Below, in pieces: positions 11,975 to 24,724 of a stretch of 64,000 nt of DNA. This DNA comes from Schizophyllum amplum (taxonomy: Eukaryota; Basidiomycota; Agaricomycetes; Agaricales; Schizophyllaceae), in the NCBI GenBank assembly GCA_007026445.1, contig VDMD01000001.1, positions 2,046,001 through 2,110,000 of the forward strand, in the 5' to 3' direction. Under the pieces are notes generated by a model, which was not told the origin of the DNA, did not search any database, and was given only the letters and a program-made list of their open reading frames with translations. The stretch's first letter is position 1. Every line of letters begins with the position of its first letter. Made by a program: the position numbers and the translations under genes.

Positions 11975-13956
11975 GGGCCGCTCCCTGCTGCTGCGAGTCC
12001 CGCGTGGTATTGCGCGCTGCTACATTTCTTCGAGTCCGGCCTTCTCTCATCGTACACACCGGGACACCCGAACTTCCCTCACTACTTACATCCAGCCTCT
12101 CGACCCGCTCCCAATGCGCATATTCGAGCCCGTATTTCTCACGGATCACCAGTATGGGAAGCTCCGTAAAATTAGAGTAGCTGTATCATACCAGATACTA
12201 TGAAGTTCTGCTATATATCAGTACATCATTCGCCTTGAGCGCTCCTCGCGGCTCAGTAAACATCGAGAGACTACAGTGGCGCGTAGTGGCGCGTTCCCCT
12301 TGGGTACCCGCGTGAGCCGGATCATTGAGCCGGCCGATCCCGGTGCACGCATGCATGCATTTCGAACTTCTTGCACTTACTCCTGCGCCGAAATTTGTGG
12401 CGCTGACGCTGAAGTTCTTCTCAGCGCTGAACTTCCTGAGGTGCTGAATTGTACCTACCATGATCTCCGCAGAGCATGTCCTTGCATGACAAAGGTGTCT
12501 CCTATAGCCCTTATAGCATAACGGACGGCTCGTGTCCTCCGCGTAGACGAAGCCCGCGCACCAGTCGGAAGTTCGAACTTCGGGACCGAAGTTGAACTTC
12601 GCAAAATTCCGGGCGTCACGTGGGTGCACCCACCGACACCTGCAGCTTGCTTACACGGCTTTCCAGGCGCCGAAGACCATAGTATTATCCTACAAGTAGT
12701 ACCACCAATCAATATCAGTGTGTAGATAAACATATCGATGTGCAGACCGGACTCCGTGCGGCACGGAAGTTGCGAGCGCGCCTCCACCGCTCCGACCGCT
12801 TTGAGGAGCTACCAGCAGCGTGTGACGGGCGCTGTCAATGTCCAGCGACAACTGTACCAGTCACAGCTTATAGTCAGACAGTCCCGAGGCATTCTGACAC
12901 CAATAGCACTTGGATTATGTGACAATAGACACAGAACGAACGTCAATACCCGCTCTAGGGCTGCGAAACTTCGAGGCTGCTTCGAGAGATGTTCAAACCA
13001 TTCAACACAAAGACCGAGGATCTGCAAGCACATAAGCAGCTGGGGCAGAAAAAGACCGTTAAGCTTCACGTACAATCATGTATTCAGCATTTCGTTAGCC
13101 CACGATACGAACGAAAAGAGACATGGGGTACCGCTGTTTTGGAAAGAAGTTCTCGCGAACTTCTACACAGGTCTTGTGCACGGTGCTATGCAGCATAGAG
13201 GGCTCTATACTTCATAGAAGTTTATAGGACACCTGGAAGCTACACTGCGCTCGTGCGAGACGAGAAGCGGAGGACAGACGAGGCGGCGAACGGGCCCGGA
13301 CTGTAGGTGTCACGTGCTATGTTCAATTTCGGCAAATGCCGTTTACCAGCTGAACGGAAGCGCGGCGCCTGCCACCAAGCGCGCTGAGCCTCTTGGGGCA
13401 CCATCACATGTCATAAGACTCTAAGTCAACTCTATAGGGAGACCCCAGAGTATCCAGTAAATTTATTCAGGTATTACGCACCGGAAGTTTGTGGACAGCG
13501 CGAGGAGGAACACGTTCCTCTGATTCGGAACTTCGCATTCAGTTCAAATGCCTACCAAGGCAAACTGAGTGCTAATTGGGCAGGTTATAGAGATTGCCTC
13601 ATGCGTTGGGGCGGTAGCATTGTGTGCATCCCTCCCACAGAACTTCCTCGGAAGTTGATCTCGAGGTTCGAGAGTAACTTCTTTACGTGCAGCTTCAGGC
13701 AGGGCACAGTGGTAACGGCGCTCAGTGCTACACGTGCACTGAAAGTGAGAGGTAGGGCAGCGGCAGTGGCCCGCGCACAGGTGCACAAGAAGTATCTACA
13801 TTGAAGTAGAGAACAATGGAAAATTGGAACTTCCTTGCGTTCTCCGAAGTCTTTAGCGCGGGCGAGCGAGCTACTGAGCGGGTCTCCCTCAAGGATAGGT
13901 AGCGGCGCGCGATATCGCGCGGGATTCCCAGCACCAAGCGGCCCAGCAGTGGGCCT

Positions 13957-14223
13957 AGCAGCGCTGCAGAAGTACGCGAACGCTGGAAATTCGCAAAGTT
14001 GAACTTCCTCGAAATTCTGTACTCCGCGAAGTTCCTGGCGCGCCGCGCACGTGAATCAGCGCACGCGATAGCGCCCCTGGCGAAAATATTCGGGCGAGAT
14101 CTGACGCCGATATGGATTGCAGGCGCGGAAGTTCGTTGGAAGTAGACCGTCTGGGGCCCTCTGATGGCTGATTTACGGGGCCCATCTGGTATACTTCTAT
14201 TTCATATGGCCCTGCCTTAGGTG
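13957..14223 (-). repeat. right terminal inverted repeat
   Basis: These 267 bp are the inverted partner of 11706-11974. They lack two bases of the GCGCGCGG run and differ at about two further positions (TTCGCGGAG versus TTCGCGTAG, and GAATTTC versus GAACTTC). Confidence 0.85.
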
Positions 14224-14231
14224 GATGCACA
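14224..14231. repeat. 8-bp target-site duplication, right copy (GATGCACA)
   Basis: Exact direct repeat of 11698-11705, immediately outside the ...CCTTAGGTG terminus. Confidence 0.85.
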
Positions 14232-15067
14232 GGTCGAGCAAATGCAGTACAGGTTCGTGTCGAGGTGAAGCAAGACTGATCAGGGACTGCAGTCTCAGGA
14301 GACTTGATGAATCGTTCAGCCGCATGTGTATCGATTTGAGGGAACGTGGGGATGGTGAAACGAACCTGTTGAGGAGAGGGGCCTGGTGAAAAGCCAGATT
14401 GCTGGCCTCCTCGCACCTCTCCTCCGAGTGTTCGCCATAGCAAGGCAGAGTTCTGGTGAACTCCGACCGTGGGAATTTCGATGATTTCCAACATGCGAAG
14501 CGTTTGATGGCGTCTCCGTGGGACGCGACGCGACGGAGGTGGAAGAAGCGCAGCGAGGCGGCAGCGAACCCGCGGTCGCGCTTGCGCTTGGGACTGAGGC
14601 TGTTCGCGCGCGCCGTCGGCACCCGTGAAGGAGTTGGATCGCCGCTCTTTCTCCGCGGGGAGGTCGGTATCTTTTTTCTGTTTAGAAGGCGCGCGTCGGT
14701 GATGTGCCACGCCGCCTGCACACGGTGCTTGCGGGATGGGTGATTTTCCGTGGCTGGCGGGGCTGGGTGGGCGCTGGGTGGGCGCTGGGCGGTGAACTTA
14801 CAGACAGCGCAGGGCTGCTGGGGGTGGCAATGTCCGTGGCTGTAAGTACATAAATTGAAACGCGCCGGGGCGGGCGCTTGAGCGCGTCTTTGTTTGGCAT
14901 TTGAATTTGGCTATGGCATCCCGAGATATCTATAGTGCATCCCGTCACGCTTTCCCTCTCTGTTCTCCTCCGCTCATCTCGAGCGCGGGCTTTTAGCTGC
15001 CCGTCGTACCCGGTCTGCTCCTCGTCCCCATCCTTCACTGTCCCCGTCGACAGTATCACCGGCGGAC
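14232..15067. promoter_or_regulatory. upstream region of the alpha-glucan synthase gene
   Basis: No convincing gene lies here. Minus-strand frames from 14721 and 14710 are open but resemble nothing I know. A tandem pair of GGGTGGGCGCT (14765-14786) sits about 280-300 bp upstream of the glucan synthase ATG and could bind a GC-box type factor. The stretch from 14930 to 15067 is pyrimidine-rich (CTCTCTGTTCTCC, CGTCCCCATCCTT), as is common just upstream of strongly expressed fungal start codons. Confidence 0.4.
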
Positions 15068-18000
15068 ATGCGGTCCCTGCTCGCGGGCGCGCTCGCCGCC
15101 CTCGCCCTCCGCGTCGCCGCCCATCCCTACAACGAGACTCTGCTCGACTACAACATCAACACGAACAAGGATGCCACAGACCCGCTCGACTACACCACCG
15201 ACAAGCAGGGCTCGTACATGCCCTCGCCCGATAACTGGCGCGCCCTCCCCGTCTACACAATTTTGATGGACAAGTATGCCGACGGCGACCCCACGAACAA
15301 CGATTATTTCGGCACCATGTACGAGCAGGACTGGAGGGAAACGCAGATGCGTTACGGTGGTGATCTCAAGGGCCTCGTTTCCAAGCTCGACTACCTCCAG
15401 GGCATGGGCATCAAGGTCATCTTCGTCTCCGGTACACCCTTCCTCAACATGCTCTGGCAGGCGGACAGTGCGTATCGCGTTTTTTCGAGCCTCTGTACTT
15501 GCTGAACGACGCGCCAGGTTACTCGCCTCTCGACATGTCCGTTCTGGACCCGCACTGGGGAACTCTCGACGAATGGACGGATGTCATCAAGGAAATCCAC
15601 AAGCGCGACATGTACTTCATGGCCGATTTGACAGTCGGCACCATGAGTGATCTCATCGGCTTCAAAGGGTTCGTCCATGGCTCTCGATTGCGAACGAAGT
15701 TAATCATGTTCTCCGATACAGTTTCCTCAACGTATCCGCGCCCTTCACCATGTCCGAACACGACTACGTCTATAAGCACCCCGCTCGCATGCCTTGGGGC
15801 ATTGACGAGTACAAGGACTTTTCGCCAAGCAACGACTGGAATTCTTCCTGTGAACTCCCTCGCTTCTGGGGCGACGACGGTACGCGCGACTATCCCGACG
15901 ATACTGTTGCCGGCTGCAAAGCGTCCGAATTCGATCAGTACGGCGACCTCGAGGCCTTCGGTGTCTATCCCGAGTACAAGCGCCAGTTGACCAAGTTCTC
16001 GTCCGTGCAAGATCGTCTACGAGAATGGCAGCCGCATGTCATGGCCAAGCTCAAGGTCTTTGCTTGCATGGTCGTTACCCGTCTGGACATCGACGCCATT
16101 CGTGTCGATAAATCTACACAGGTGTCTGCGGATGCCCTCGCGGAGTGGTCGTCAAGCTTGCGCAAGTGCGCGAACGATCTTGGCAAAGACAATTTCCTTA
16201 TTCCTGGCGAAGTTACTGGTGGCGACCATTACGGGTCGATTTACATGTGAGATTCCATTCATTGCGCGTATAAACACCGGCTGACGTTCTGATAGCGGTC
16301 GCGGTCGTGCTCCTGACCAATATCCTGACGATTTCGACACTGCAGTCAAAATCACTCTTGATGACGACGAGTACTTCATCAGAGACGCGCCTTTGAACGC
16401 CCTGGATGGTGTTGCCTTCCACTACTCCACTCACCGCGCTCTCACGCGCTTCCTGGGCTTAGATGGTCAACTTACGGCCGCCTACGACACCGACGTCAAC
16501 TTTGCCGATCAGTGGAACGAGCTCATGGTCCACAACGACTTCTTAAACCCAGCGACTGGCGATCTCGATCCCCGTCACTTGTACGGTACATCCAACTTCG
16601 ATATCTTCCGTTGGCCTGCGTTGCAGAACGGGACGCAGCGCAGCTTGCTCGCGACATTCATCACGACGATGATCATGCCAGGAACACCTCTGGTGCGTTG
16701 TGCAGTGGACTTGCGATACGGCAGAGACTAACATCGTATGCAGTTCTTCTTCGGTGAAGAGCAGAACTTCTACATCCACGACAACACGGCGTCCAACTAT
16801 CTCTTCGGGTATGTCGCACTCACGCCATTCGGAAAGTATACTCACGATACATAGGCGTCAGGCTATGTTCGGCAATGTTGCTTGGAAGAATCATGGCTGC
16901 TACCACCTTGGCTTCGACCAGTATTACATCGCTAACATTGAGAAGGCGTACCTTGGATGCTACGACGACTGGAACGCCTTGGACCATTTCGATCCGACGG
17001 CTAACACCCGCCGCATGTTCTCCCGCTTCAACTTCCTGCGCAGCGTCTACGGCGTCATCCAAGACGGTTTCAGTCTCGTGCAGACAGGCAACTGGACGTA
17101 CACCATTCAGATGCCCTACTCTGGCGATCTCACGACTGAGAAGGGTCTGTGGGCGGTGACTCGCGACAAGCTGCAGCACCACAACACGATCGACGGCATG
17201 TACAACGACATCGTCTGGCTTTTCTACACGAACGAGAACTCGACGCAGACCTACGACTACAAGTGCGGCAGCAAGAAGCAGATCCTCTCGCCGTTCCAGA
17301 GCGACGTGACGCTCCGCAACCTGTTCGCCCCGTACGAGACGTACGACCTGACGGCATCTGAACAGCCATACTATTACGATGGCAAGGCTCCGTACTTTGG
17401 ATGTCTGGGATCGATCACGTTCGACCCGTACGGCTTCAAGGCGCTCGTGCCGGAGGACCAGTGGGTGGGCCCAGTGCCGGCGATGACCAAGTTCACTCCT
17501 GGGCACGATCACCGCATCCAAAGCTCGGGTGGCACGGACGACGTCGACATCTCCATCGAGTTCAACATGGAGATGGACTGCGACAAGATGACGGACGCGA
17601 TCAGTCTGACGATGAGCTCGTCTGGCCACGGAGATGCGCCCAAGATCTCCAACGTCAACTGCGGGGCGGTAAAAAACCCGGACCCGGCGCTGCTTACGGG
17701 CGACGACCAGAGCGCGTGGGCGTGGTCCGCGACGTTGAGCGGAATGCCCGATGGCGTGCTCGAGATCAAGGTTGATAATCCTGCGTCGTCCGATGGTACC
17801 ACGACCGGAGTACGTTCTACAGGCTTGGTTCTCTTCTCAATGGCTAACATGTTCCGCAGGCCACCGACCATCTCTTGTTGCGAAAGGGCACGGAAACCAA
17901 TGTTATGGTGTTCCCTTACAACGACTACAACCAATCGGCGTTCGACATGTCTGGCGACAACCTTGTGTACAAGCATCTGGCGTACGGCGCTGACAAGTTC

Positions 18001-21000
18001 CGCTACTCGTGGAACTTCGGCCAAAACTGGACGGAGTGGAAGGACTTCGAGGACGAGACGTCTGTCGACACGGACAAGTTCGACGATGAGGACAACTTTT
18101 GGGACGGCTATCATATCATGGTGCAGTGTATGTGCGATCCTCTCCGTGCCTCTGAGCCATATCGCTGACAGCGCTTGCAGATTGGAGCGAGCTCACCATG
18201 TCGACGTCTCATGTTACCAACGCGGACTACAACTACGACGGGCACAAGCGACGCGTTCCGCGCTTCATCGCGCGTGGCGACTTCAACAACTTCGGCTTTG
18301 ACCTCGCCATCGAGTCGGAATTCAAGCAGAACGACGACGGCCTTTGGCAGTTGGATCTCTCCGCCAACTGGCCTACCTATATCCAGTTGAACGTCTGGGA
18401 CTTCGACGACTACTGGTACGGGGATGTCGACAACGACGGCGTGCTCGACCGTTTGCCTCCCAACACTGCAGCGCCCAGTCAGCTCAACATCTCCGCTCCT
18501 CCTGGCAAGCATTTGTCGTTCCGAATCACCGTCGACGATAGCACCATGCGCTGGTACCTCGAACCCCGTGGCGAAGCGAAGGTTGGCATCATCACTTACT
18601 CTCTGCTGCTCGCTATCCCCTTCATCACCGCTGTCGCCGCCGTCGTCATCTTCATGCGGTCCTTCTACGGCATCAAGCACAACCGTTACGGTGTTCAGCC
18701 GTCCAACAAGGGCAAGTACTTCCCGATCATGGACATGTTCGGCAAGTCGAAGACCGACCTGCACGACGCTGAGGCCAGCGCTGGCTTGGGTGGACTATTC
18801 GGCGGCCATAAGAAGTATCACGGCGACATCATCGGGTGGCCAGAGGACAAGAACAAGCGACGCAGGGTCCTCATCGCGACGCTCGAGTACGAGATCATCG
18901 ACTGGAAGCTGAAGGTTAAGATCGGCGGTCTTGGTGTCATGTCGAGTCTCATGGGCAAGGCGATGTCCGACGTGGACCTCATCTGGGTTATCGCCAAGGT
19001 CAAGGATCTCGACTACCCGGCCGGTGACCCGATGGAGCCCATCGAGGTTGTCATCTTCGGACAGGCATACCAGGTCGAGGTCGAGACGCACGTCGTCGAC
19101 AACATCACATATGTCATCCTCGACAGCCCAGTCTTCCGCGCGCAGAGTAAAGCCGACCCCTACCCGCAACGCATGGACGACTTGAGCTCCGCCATCTTCT
19201 ACTCGACGTGGAACCAGGCGATCGCTGCCACGATCCATCGCTTCCCGGACATCGACATCTACCACATCAACGATTACCACGGTGCCCTCGCTCCCATCTA
19301 CCTGCTCCCGAAGGTCATCCCCGTCTGCCTGTCCCTCCATAACGCCGAGTTCCAGGGTCTTTGGCCGCTGCGTACGAAGGAGGAGATGAAGGAGGTCTGC
19401 TCGGCGTTCAACATCAGCAAGGCGCACTGCACGAAATACGTCCAATTCGGCAATACGTTCAATTTGCTTCACGCTGCTGCCTCCTTCATCAGTGTCCACC
19501 AGAAGAGTATCGGTGTCGCTGGTGTGTCGGACAAGTACGGCAAGCGTTCTTGGGCACGCTATCCGGCCCTCTGGGCTCTCAAGCACGTCGACTCTCTTCC
19601 CAACCCGGACCCTACGGATATCGCGGCGCTCGACGAGAACCCGACGGAGGTTCGCAAGATCAAGATTGACGAGGAGGCCGAATCGAAGCGCCCCGAGAAC
19701 AAGCGGCAAGCGCAGGAATGGGCCAATATTAAACAGGACCCCAAGGCGGACTTGTTCGTGTTCGTCGGTCGGTGGTCGAAGCAGAAGGGCGTCGATCTCA
19801 TCGCGGACGTCATGACCGGCCTGTGAGTAATTTCCGTGCCACTGCGCTCTTTTCTCATCAATCGCAGACTCGACAAGCAGCCGTCTATACAGCTCATCGC
19901 TGTCGGTCCCGTCATCGATCTTTATGGCCGGTTCGCCGCTGAGAAGCTGGCACGCCTGATGGAGTTGTACCCGGACAGAGTCTACTCGAAGCCTGAGTTC
20001 ACGGCCCTACCCCCTTACCTGTTCAGCGGTGCGGACTTCGCCCTCATTCCGTCGCGAGACGAGCCTTTCGGTCTTGTCGCTGTGGAGTTCGGTCGCAAGG
20101 GTGCTCTCGGAGTTGGAAGTCGTCTGGGCGGTCTGGGCCTCATGCCCGGTTGGGTAAGTTTGCCTGTCTGACTTCTTGTTCAATTCCTGATCAACGTATT
20201 GCAGTGGTTCCCCGTCGAATCAAGCTCGACCGCGCACATGTTGTCTCAATTCCACAAGACTGTGAAGATGGCTCTGAAGTCGACGGAGGAGGAACGTGCT
20301 ATTCTTCGCGCGCGATCCGCCGTACAACGATTCCCAGTCGTCGAGTGGCGTCAACGGATGGAGGACTTCCACACGCGCAGTATCAATGCCAGCAGGAGTA
20401 TCGCGGGACATGATGCATGGCGTCCTAGTGATGGTAACGCAGCAACAAGCTTCGGCATCATGCAAGAGACGGACGACTGGAACCCCGAGGCTGTCGCCCA
20501 TCCTCAGCAACCCAGCTGGGGCAGGAACAGCATGGCGAGCGTTAGTGGCAACAGTGTCATCAGCCCGATCCCGAGCACGCCAGGCTCCCCGCAGACTCCG
20601 TTGTCGGGGGCATCGCCAGATAGCGGTGTGGCGAATGACTACCTCTCTGCAAGGCCGCGCCTGTTGGACTCTGGCAATCGAGGCTCCGTAGCGTCGGAAG
20701 ACGGCCGACTGTACGACCCTGGCGCTGAAGACTTCCAAAACTTCCTGTCTCGTGCCAACCGCGCCATCGCCCGCGACCAGCGTGGTGCTCCCGATCCCTT
20801 CCTCGAAGGCGCCGCGCCCGCTCGTCCGTTCACCATGTACTCCCGTGTCTCATCCGCCGAGTCCATCGCGTCCATCGTCGATGAGAAATCGGACTCGCCT
20901 CTGAACAAAGCGATAGCTTCGGTATGTCTTCTCTTCCATATCGTGCACTGTTTCTAATTCAAGCTCTAGTTCACGGACGCCGATGGTGCAGTCGCTGCCG

Positions 21001-22944
21001 ACTTCGTCCAGAAGTTGCGTGAATTAAACCCCAAGAACTCGGAACACGAACTGTCCATCGAGAAGTACCTCATGAAGAGCGAGGAAGCATTCTTCGAGAA
21101 GGTCCGCAAGGACAAGTTGGACACCGCCGCCAGCCTCCGTTCGCACCGCGACTCTTCGTTCCATTCGCGCCCAAGTTCTGTGTACACGGCGTCCGAGCGT
21201 AAGCTGTATCTGCTGTTTTATTTCTATATCTGACTGATCCCTTCCATAGTCGGCGGACAGCGCAGTAGTATGACGCTATCACGATACTCCACCGGCGCGG
21301 AGGATGCACCACTACAAGAGGAGAACATTGTCTTGATGAACCGCACGCAGATCTTGATGTCCAGGGAAGTCGGAGGCTGGCCTTTGTATACCATCTTGAT
21401 GGCCATTGCTCAGGTGCGTCGCAGCCTTACGTCTTCTTATTATTCCTAACTTTATTATAGATGCTTAGCGCGACTAGCTTCCAAATCGGTTTGCTCAGCG
21501 GTACAAATCGTCAGAACGATACGCAGTTCTACATCATCGGCGGTGTTTTCCTCGCTGCATCAGCCGTATGGTACCCCATGTTCCGCCTCAAGCCGTCGGT
21601 ATACATCCTGTCCATTCCGTGGCTATTCTTCGGCATCGCGTTCTTCCTCATTGGCCTACCGTATGCTGTCACGGCCTTGGACGATGCACGGGAGGGCCTG
21701 ACAAACGGAGCCACCTGGGCGTACGCAATTGCATCCGCGGCTTCATTCGCGTTCTTCGGTCTCAACTTCGGCGAGGAAGCAGGTGCCGCTACGGAGGTCT
21801 GGATGCTTCGCGCATGCGTTGTACAAGGCTCGCAGCAAATCTGGGTTGCCGCCCTCTGGTACTGGGGCTACTCCCTTACGGGCAAGGACGATAGCTACCG
21901 CGCGCCATGGTGGATTTCGTGCATCGTCTTCCCGCTGGCGGCGATGAGCTTCCTCTTCTTCTGGTTGCTCTTCCACGGTCTTCCTGGTACGTTTGCGTCC
22001 ATCCTTATCCTCGCGTCCGCTGATGTTTCGCCCAGACTACTACCGACAGAAGCCACCTCAAGTGCCTCAGTTCTTGAAGACAATGTTCCGCCGTCACTTG
22101 GTGCTTTGGTTTCTGGCTTCAGAGATTTTGCGCGATTATTGGCTCAGTGTGGTAAGCTTGTTACTCTCTGTTTGCGCTCTCGTAGCTGATGGAGAATCAG
22201 CCCTATGGCCGTAACTGGACCTATTTATGGACAGTGCCGATACCGGTTTGGCAAACAGTCATCCTGGTCTTCGTCTTCTTCGTCGTCGTGTGGGCGATAC
22301 TCATGTTCATCCTCACCCACTTCGCCAAAACGCATACCTGGCTATTGCCTGTCTTCGCTGTTGGTCTCGGTGCTCCTCGATGGTGTCAAATGTTGTGGGG
22401 AACATCGTCCGTCGGCCTCTACCTCCCCTGGGCAGGCGACGCCGGCTACCACCTTGGAGTGTCTTTGTGGTTGTGGCTTGGTGTCCTAGATGCCATCCAG
22501 GGTGTCGGTCTGGGCATGATCCTGCTACAGGTGGGTCGAGCACACGAATGCGTCTACACCATGCTCAACGCTTCTTGCAGACGCTTTCTCGATTACACGT
22601 CTGCGCGACGCTTGCCTTCTCGCAAGTCATTGGTTCGATAGTGGTCATGATCGCGCGTGCGACCTCGCCACCATCCACTGGCGCGACGGGCGTCTTCCCA
22701 GACGTTGCCAAGTGGCAGCCCAGCGAAGGCGTGACCGGTATGTTGGCTACTGCTCCTGCCACATTGGTAGCTAACAGCTGAATAGGGAGCCCTGTCGCAT
22801 CGCCGTTGTTCTGGATTGCGCTCATCTGTCAGCTCATCATCGTTGTCGGCTATTTCTGGTTCTACCGCAAGGAGCAGCTTTGTACGTTGTTTCTCTGTGT
22901 TGCCTGATCGTCTTGACTGACAATGCCCCACAGCGAAACCATAA
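15068..22944 (+). CDS. ags1: cell-wall alpha-1,3-glucan synthase
   Basis: Large plasma-membrane enzyme that makes alpha-1,3-glucan for the fungal cell wall. About 2300 residues in roughly 18 exons. The N-terminus has a signal peptide ([18 protein letters not shown]) and then a GH13 amylase-like domain: [23 protein letters not shown], the nucleophile loop [13 protein letters not shown] near residue 310 and the acid/base loop IPGEVTGG near 350. A transmembrane helix ([20 protein letters not shown]) follows near 18590. The cytosolic GT5 glycogen-synthase-like domain then begins, with [16 protein letters not shown] at 18912 and [16 protein letters not shown] Ser-rich linker is followed by a C-terminal domain of many membrane helices (21450-22860). 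The last exon adds only SKP and the stop. All domains look intact. Confidence 0.95.
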
Positions 22945-23358
22945 TCGACCACAACGCGCGATCGCCGTCTGCCTAACTTATTCACCAAGCCTCGTTGACT
23001 ACTCAGCTTTCATCACATCGTCACATGTCGTACATTATCAAAAGATGACTACTATAGCCGTATATCTACTCAGTCGTTACACGAGGACCTTATTGACCAG
23101 TATGTATATATTAGAGTGGGTTGCTAGACTGAAAACCTGTCTATGGACTCTGGAGACTGCGTATCTATGCGTATCGGGCGTCGCTAACGAACTTGCTGAC
23201 AACACTGTGTGTCTCTCAGTGCCGTGTGCAGACTCGCGGTGCTCCCTGGTGACCAGAAATCACAGTTTCTCCTCGAAACTTCAACTTCAAGCTCGATGTT
23301 TGCGTAAGTAACAACTGAATGGATGCATAGGTACACGCTGGAACTCTACCCTGTAAGC
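22945..23358. other. intergenic, 3' of ags1
   Basis: No gene seen. It contains a short cluster of the AACTTC-type motif (CGAAACTTCAACTTCAAGC, 23274-23292) like that inside the 2.5-kb transposon. Confidence 0.5.
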
Positions 23359-23441
23359 GTCGGTATCGATTAGGGGTTAAATCACCTCGTTGTGGCGGGT
23401 CTCTCCCCGAGGAGCCGCAGGTTCGATTCCTGCTACCGACA
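23359..23441 (+). tRNA. tRNA-His (GTG), with an 11-nt intron
   Basis: The 83-nt gene folds with a 7-bp acceptor (GTCGGTA/TACCGAC), a GATT/AATC D stem, a CCTCG/CGAGG anticodon stem and a GCAGG/CCTGC T stem with the B-box core GGTTCGATTCC. The anticodon loop reads TTGTGG, then 11 extra bases (CGGGTCTCTCC), then C; this places the intron after position 37, the standard site. Anticodon GTG reads His codons. The discriminator base is A. A TTTTT terminator follows directly. A second copy lies at 31950-32032 on the other strand. Confidence 0.9.
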
Positions 23442-23590
23442 TTTTTGCACCTTCTTTCTTCCTCGAAGGACAATGGATGGTCGCGCTTCTCAGTTGCAAA
23501 GATGCTCGCCTCAGAACGGCGCCGGTGATTTGGCATCATCATACTAATAGCGCCAAACTGAACGATCAACATCTCTCCCTTCACTAGCGA

Positions 23591-24724
23591 TTACATAAAC
23601 TGCGTCTCAGCATACATCAACCTCTTCAGGTTTACAAATTCCTCATCGAGAGCGCGCATCAGCCCTTCGAGAGCCTGATCAAAAGGCTCCCCTCCCTCCT
23701 GCGTACGACGATCGATCTCGTCGAGAATGGCTGTTCGACTCGCTTCGCTGATCCGGTTCTGCGCATCCGCGGGAATCGGTGTACCTCGCCCAAGCCTGGT
23801 TGCCCAGTTGATCTCGTCTTGCAACCATCTGTACGTCTCCGGAGAACCGTTCTCGCCTTCTCGCTTCGCTGCGAGCTCGGTACACGCGGCTTCGACACAC
23901 TCGGTGGCAAAGTGCCAGTCGGCGCCGGTCACGACGTACATATCGAAGAAGTTGCTGGCGTTCATGTAGACGTCCAGGATGACCTTGAGAGGGTACTGCG
24001 TTTTCATGTAGATGCAGTACGCCCGCAGCGACTTGGCCTCGTTATCCTGGTTCAGGGTGACGACCCGACGCGGTTCCTTCATCTTCGGCTTGTCGTCGTC
24101 AACCGCAGGGTCAGCAGGAAACCCTTGCTTGCTGACATTCTCGAGTATGAGTCTGGAAGAACCTGTCAGCATCGGATACAGTATTCTCGACAAACTGAGG
24201 ACTCACTTAGTGCTCGCGTCGCTCACTACGCTGGCTCCACCAACAAGTGCTGCTTGTGTACTGGTCTCAACGGTAACCTTGCCCATAGCACCCGTAACGC
24301 TTGACGCGCCAAACGCCCCTCCAGCAGCACCCGTTACAGCACCAATCAAAGCGTCCTTCCCCGCCCTTTTCCAGGACACTTCCCCAACGCCGCCCTTGAC
24401 TTTCTCGTCGTCGATGGTTGTAGAGATCCCGTACTCGACGACCATACCAACCTGAGCCGCTGCCGCGCTCCCAATCCCTCCGCCGGCGATAGCGCCAGCT
24501 ACGACTCCCGCCGGACCGCCGACCACACCGACTGCTGCTCCTGCGACGGACCCCAGCACGGCGCCGGTGGTAGTAATGACCGCGTTGGTACTGGTCGCAG
24601 CCGCCCGCTTGGCGTGTTCGGGGTTTCCTGCGATGAGTTGGATTGCTGCAACGCCGTAGCCTATGACGGGGAGCTTCTCGCAGAAAGTCGTGACGGAACC
24701 GTCCCTGCTGGTAGCGTTGCCCAT
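23591..24724 (-). CDS. glycine-zipper protein with N-myristoylation-type start, unknown function
   Basis: Two exons (intron 24153-24206) encode 359 residues. The N-terminus MGNATSRD fits the N-myristoylation pattern (Gly2, Ser6). Residues about 45-95 and 110-145 are long Gly/Ala-rich stretches with GxxxG-type spacing, such as GAVLGSVAGAAVGVVGG and AGAIAGGGIG; these suit tightly packed membrane hairpins. The C-terminal 190 residues are soluble-looking and helical (LRAYCIYMKTQYPLKVIL, TECVEAACTELAAKREG, RRTQEGGEPFDQALEGLM). I do not recognise a named family. By architecture it may be a membrane-targeted protein that inserts or oligomerises through the glycine zipper; that is inference. It lies between a tRNA and the RecQ-DUF6589 element but outside the element's target duplication. 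Confidence 0.7.

Larger units (their letters stand above)
11706..14223. mobile_element. 2.5-kb non-autonomous TIR DNA transposon with 8-bp target duplication
   Basis: The element is 2518 bp and begins CACCTAAGGCAGGGCC; its other end is the reverse complement. The inverted repeats are 269 and 267 bp and differ by only a 2-bp indel (GC repeat near 11884) and about two substitutions, so insertion looks recent. An exact 8-bp duplication flanks it. Eight bases are typical of hAT-like elements, while long inverted repeats are more typical of Mutator-like elements; neither superfamily can be assigned from the ends alone. The 1.98-kb interior has no transposase frame and no recognisable host gene, so the element must have been mobilised in trans or carries no protein. 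The interior is packed with GAAGTT/AACTTC motifs. Confidence 0.85.
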
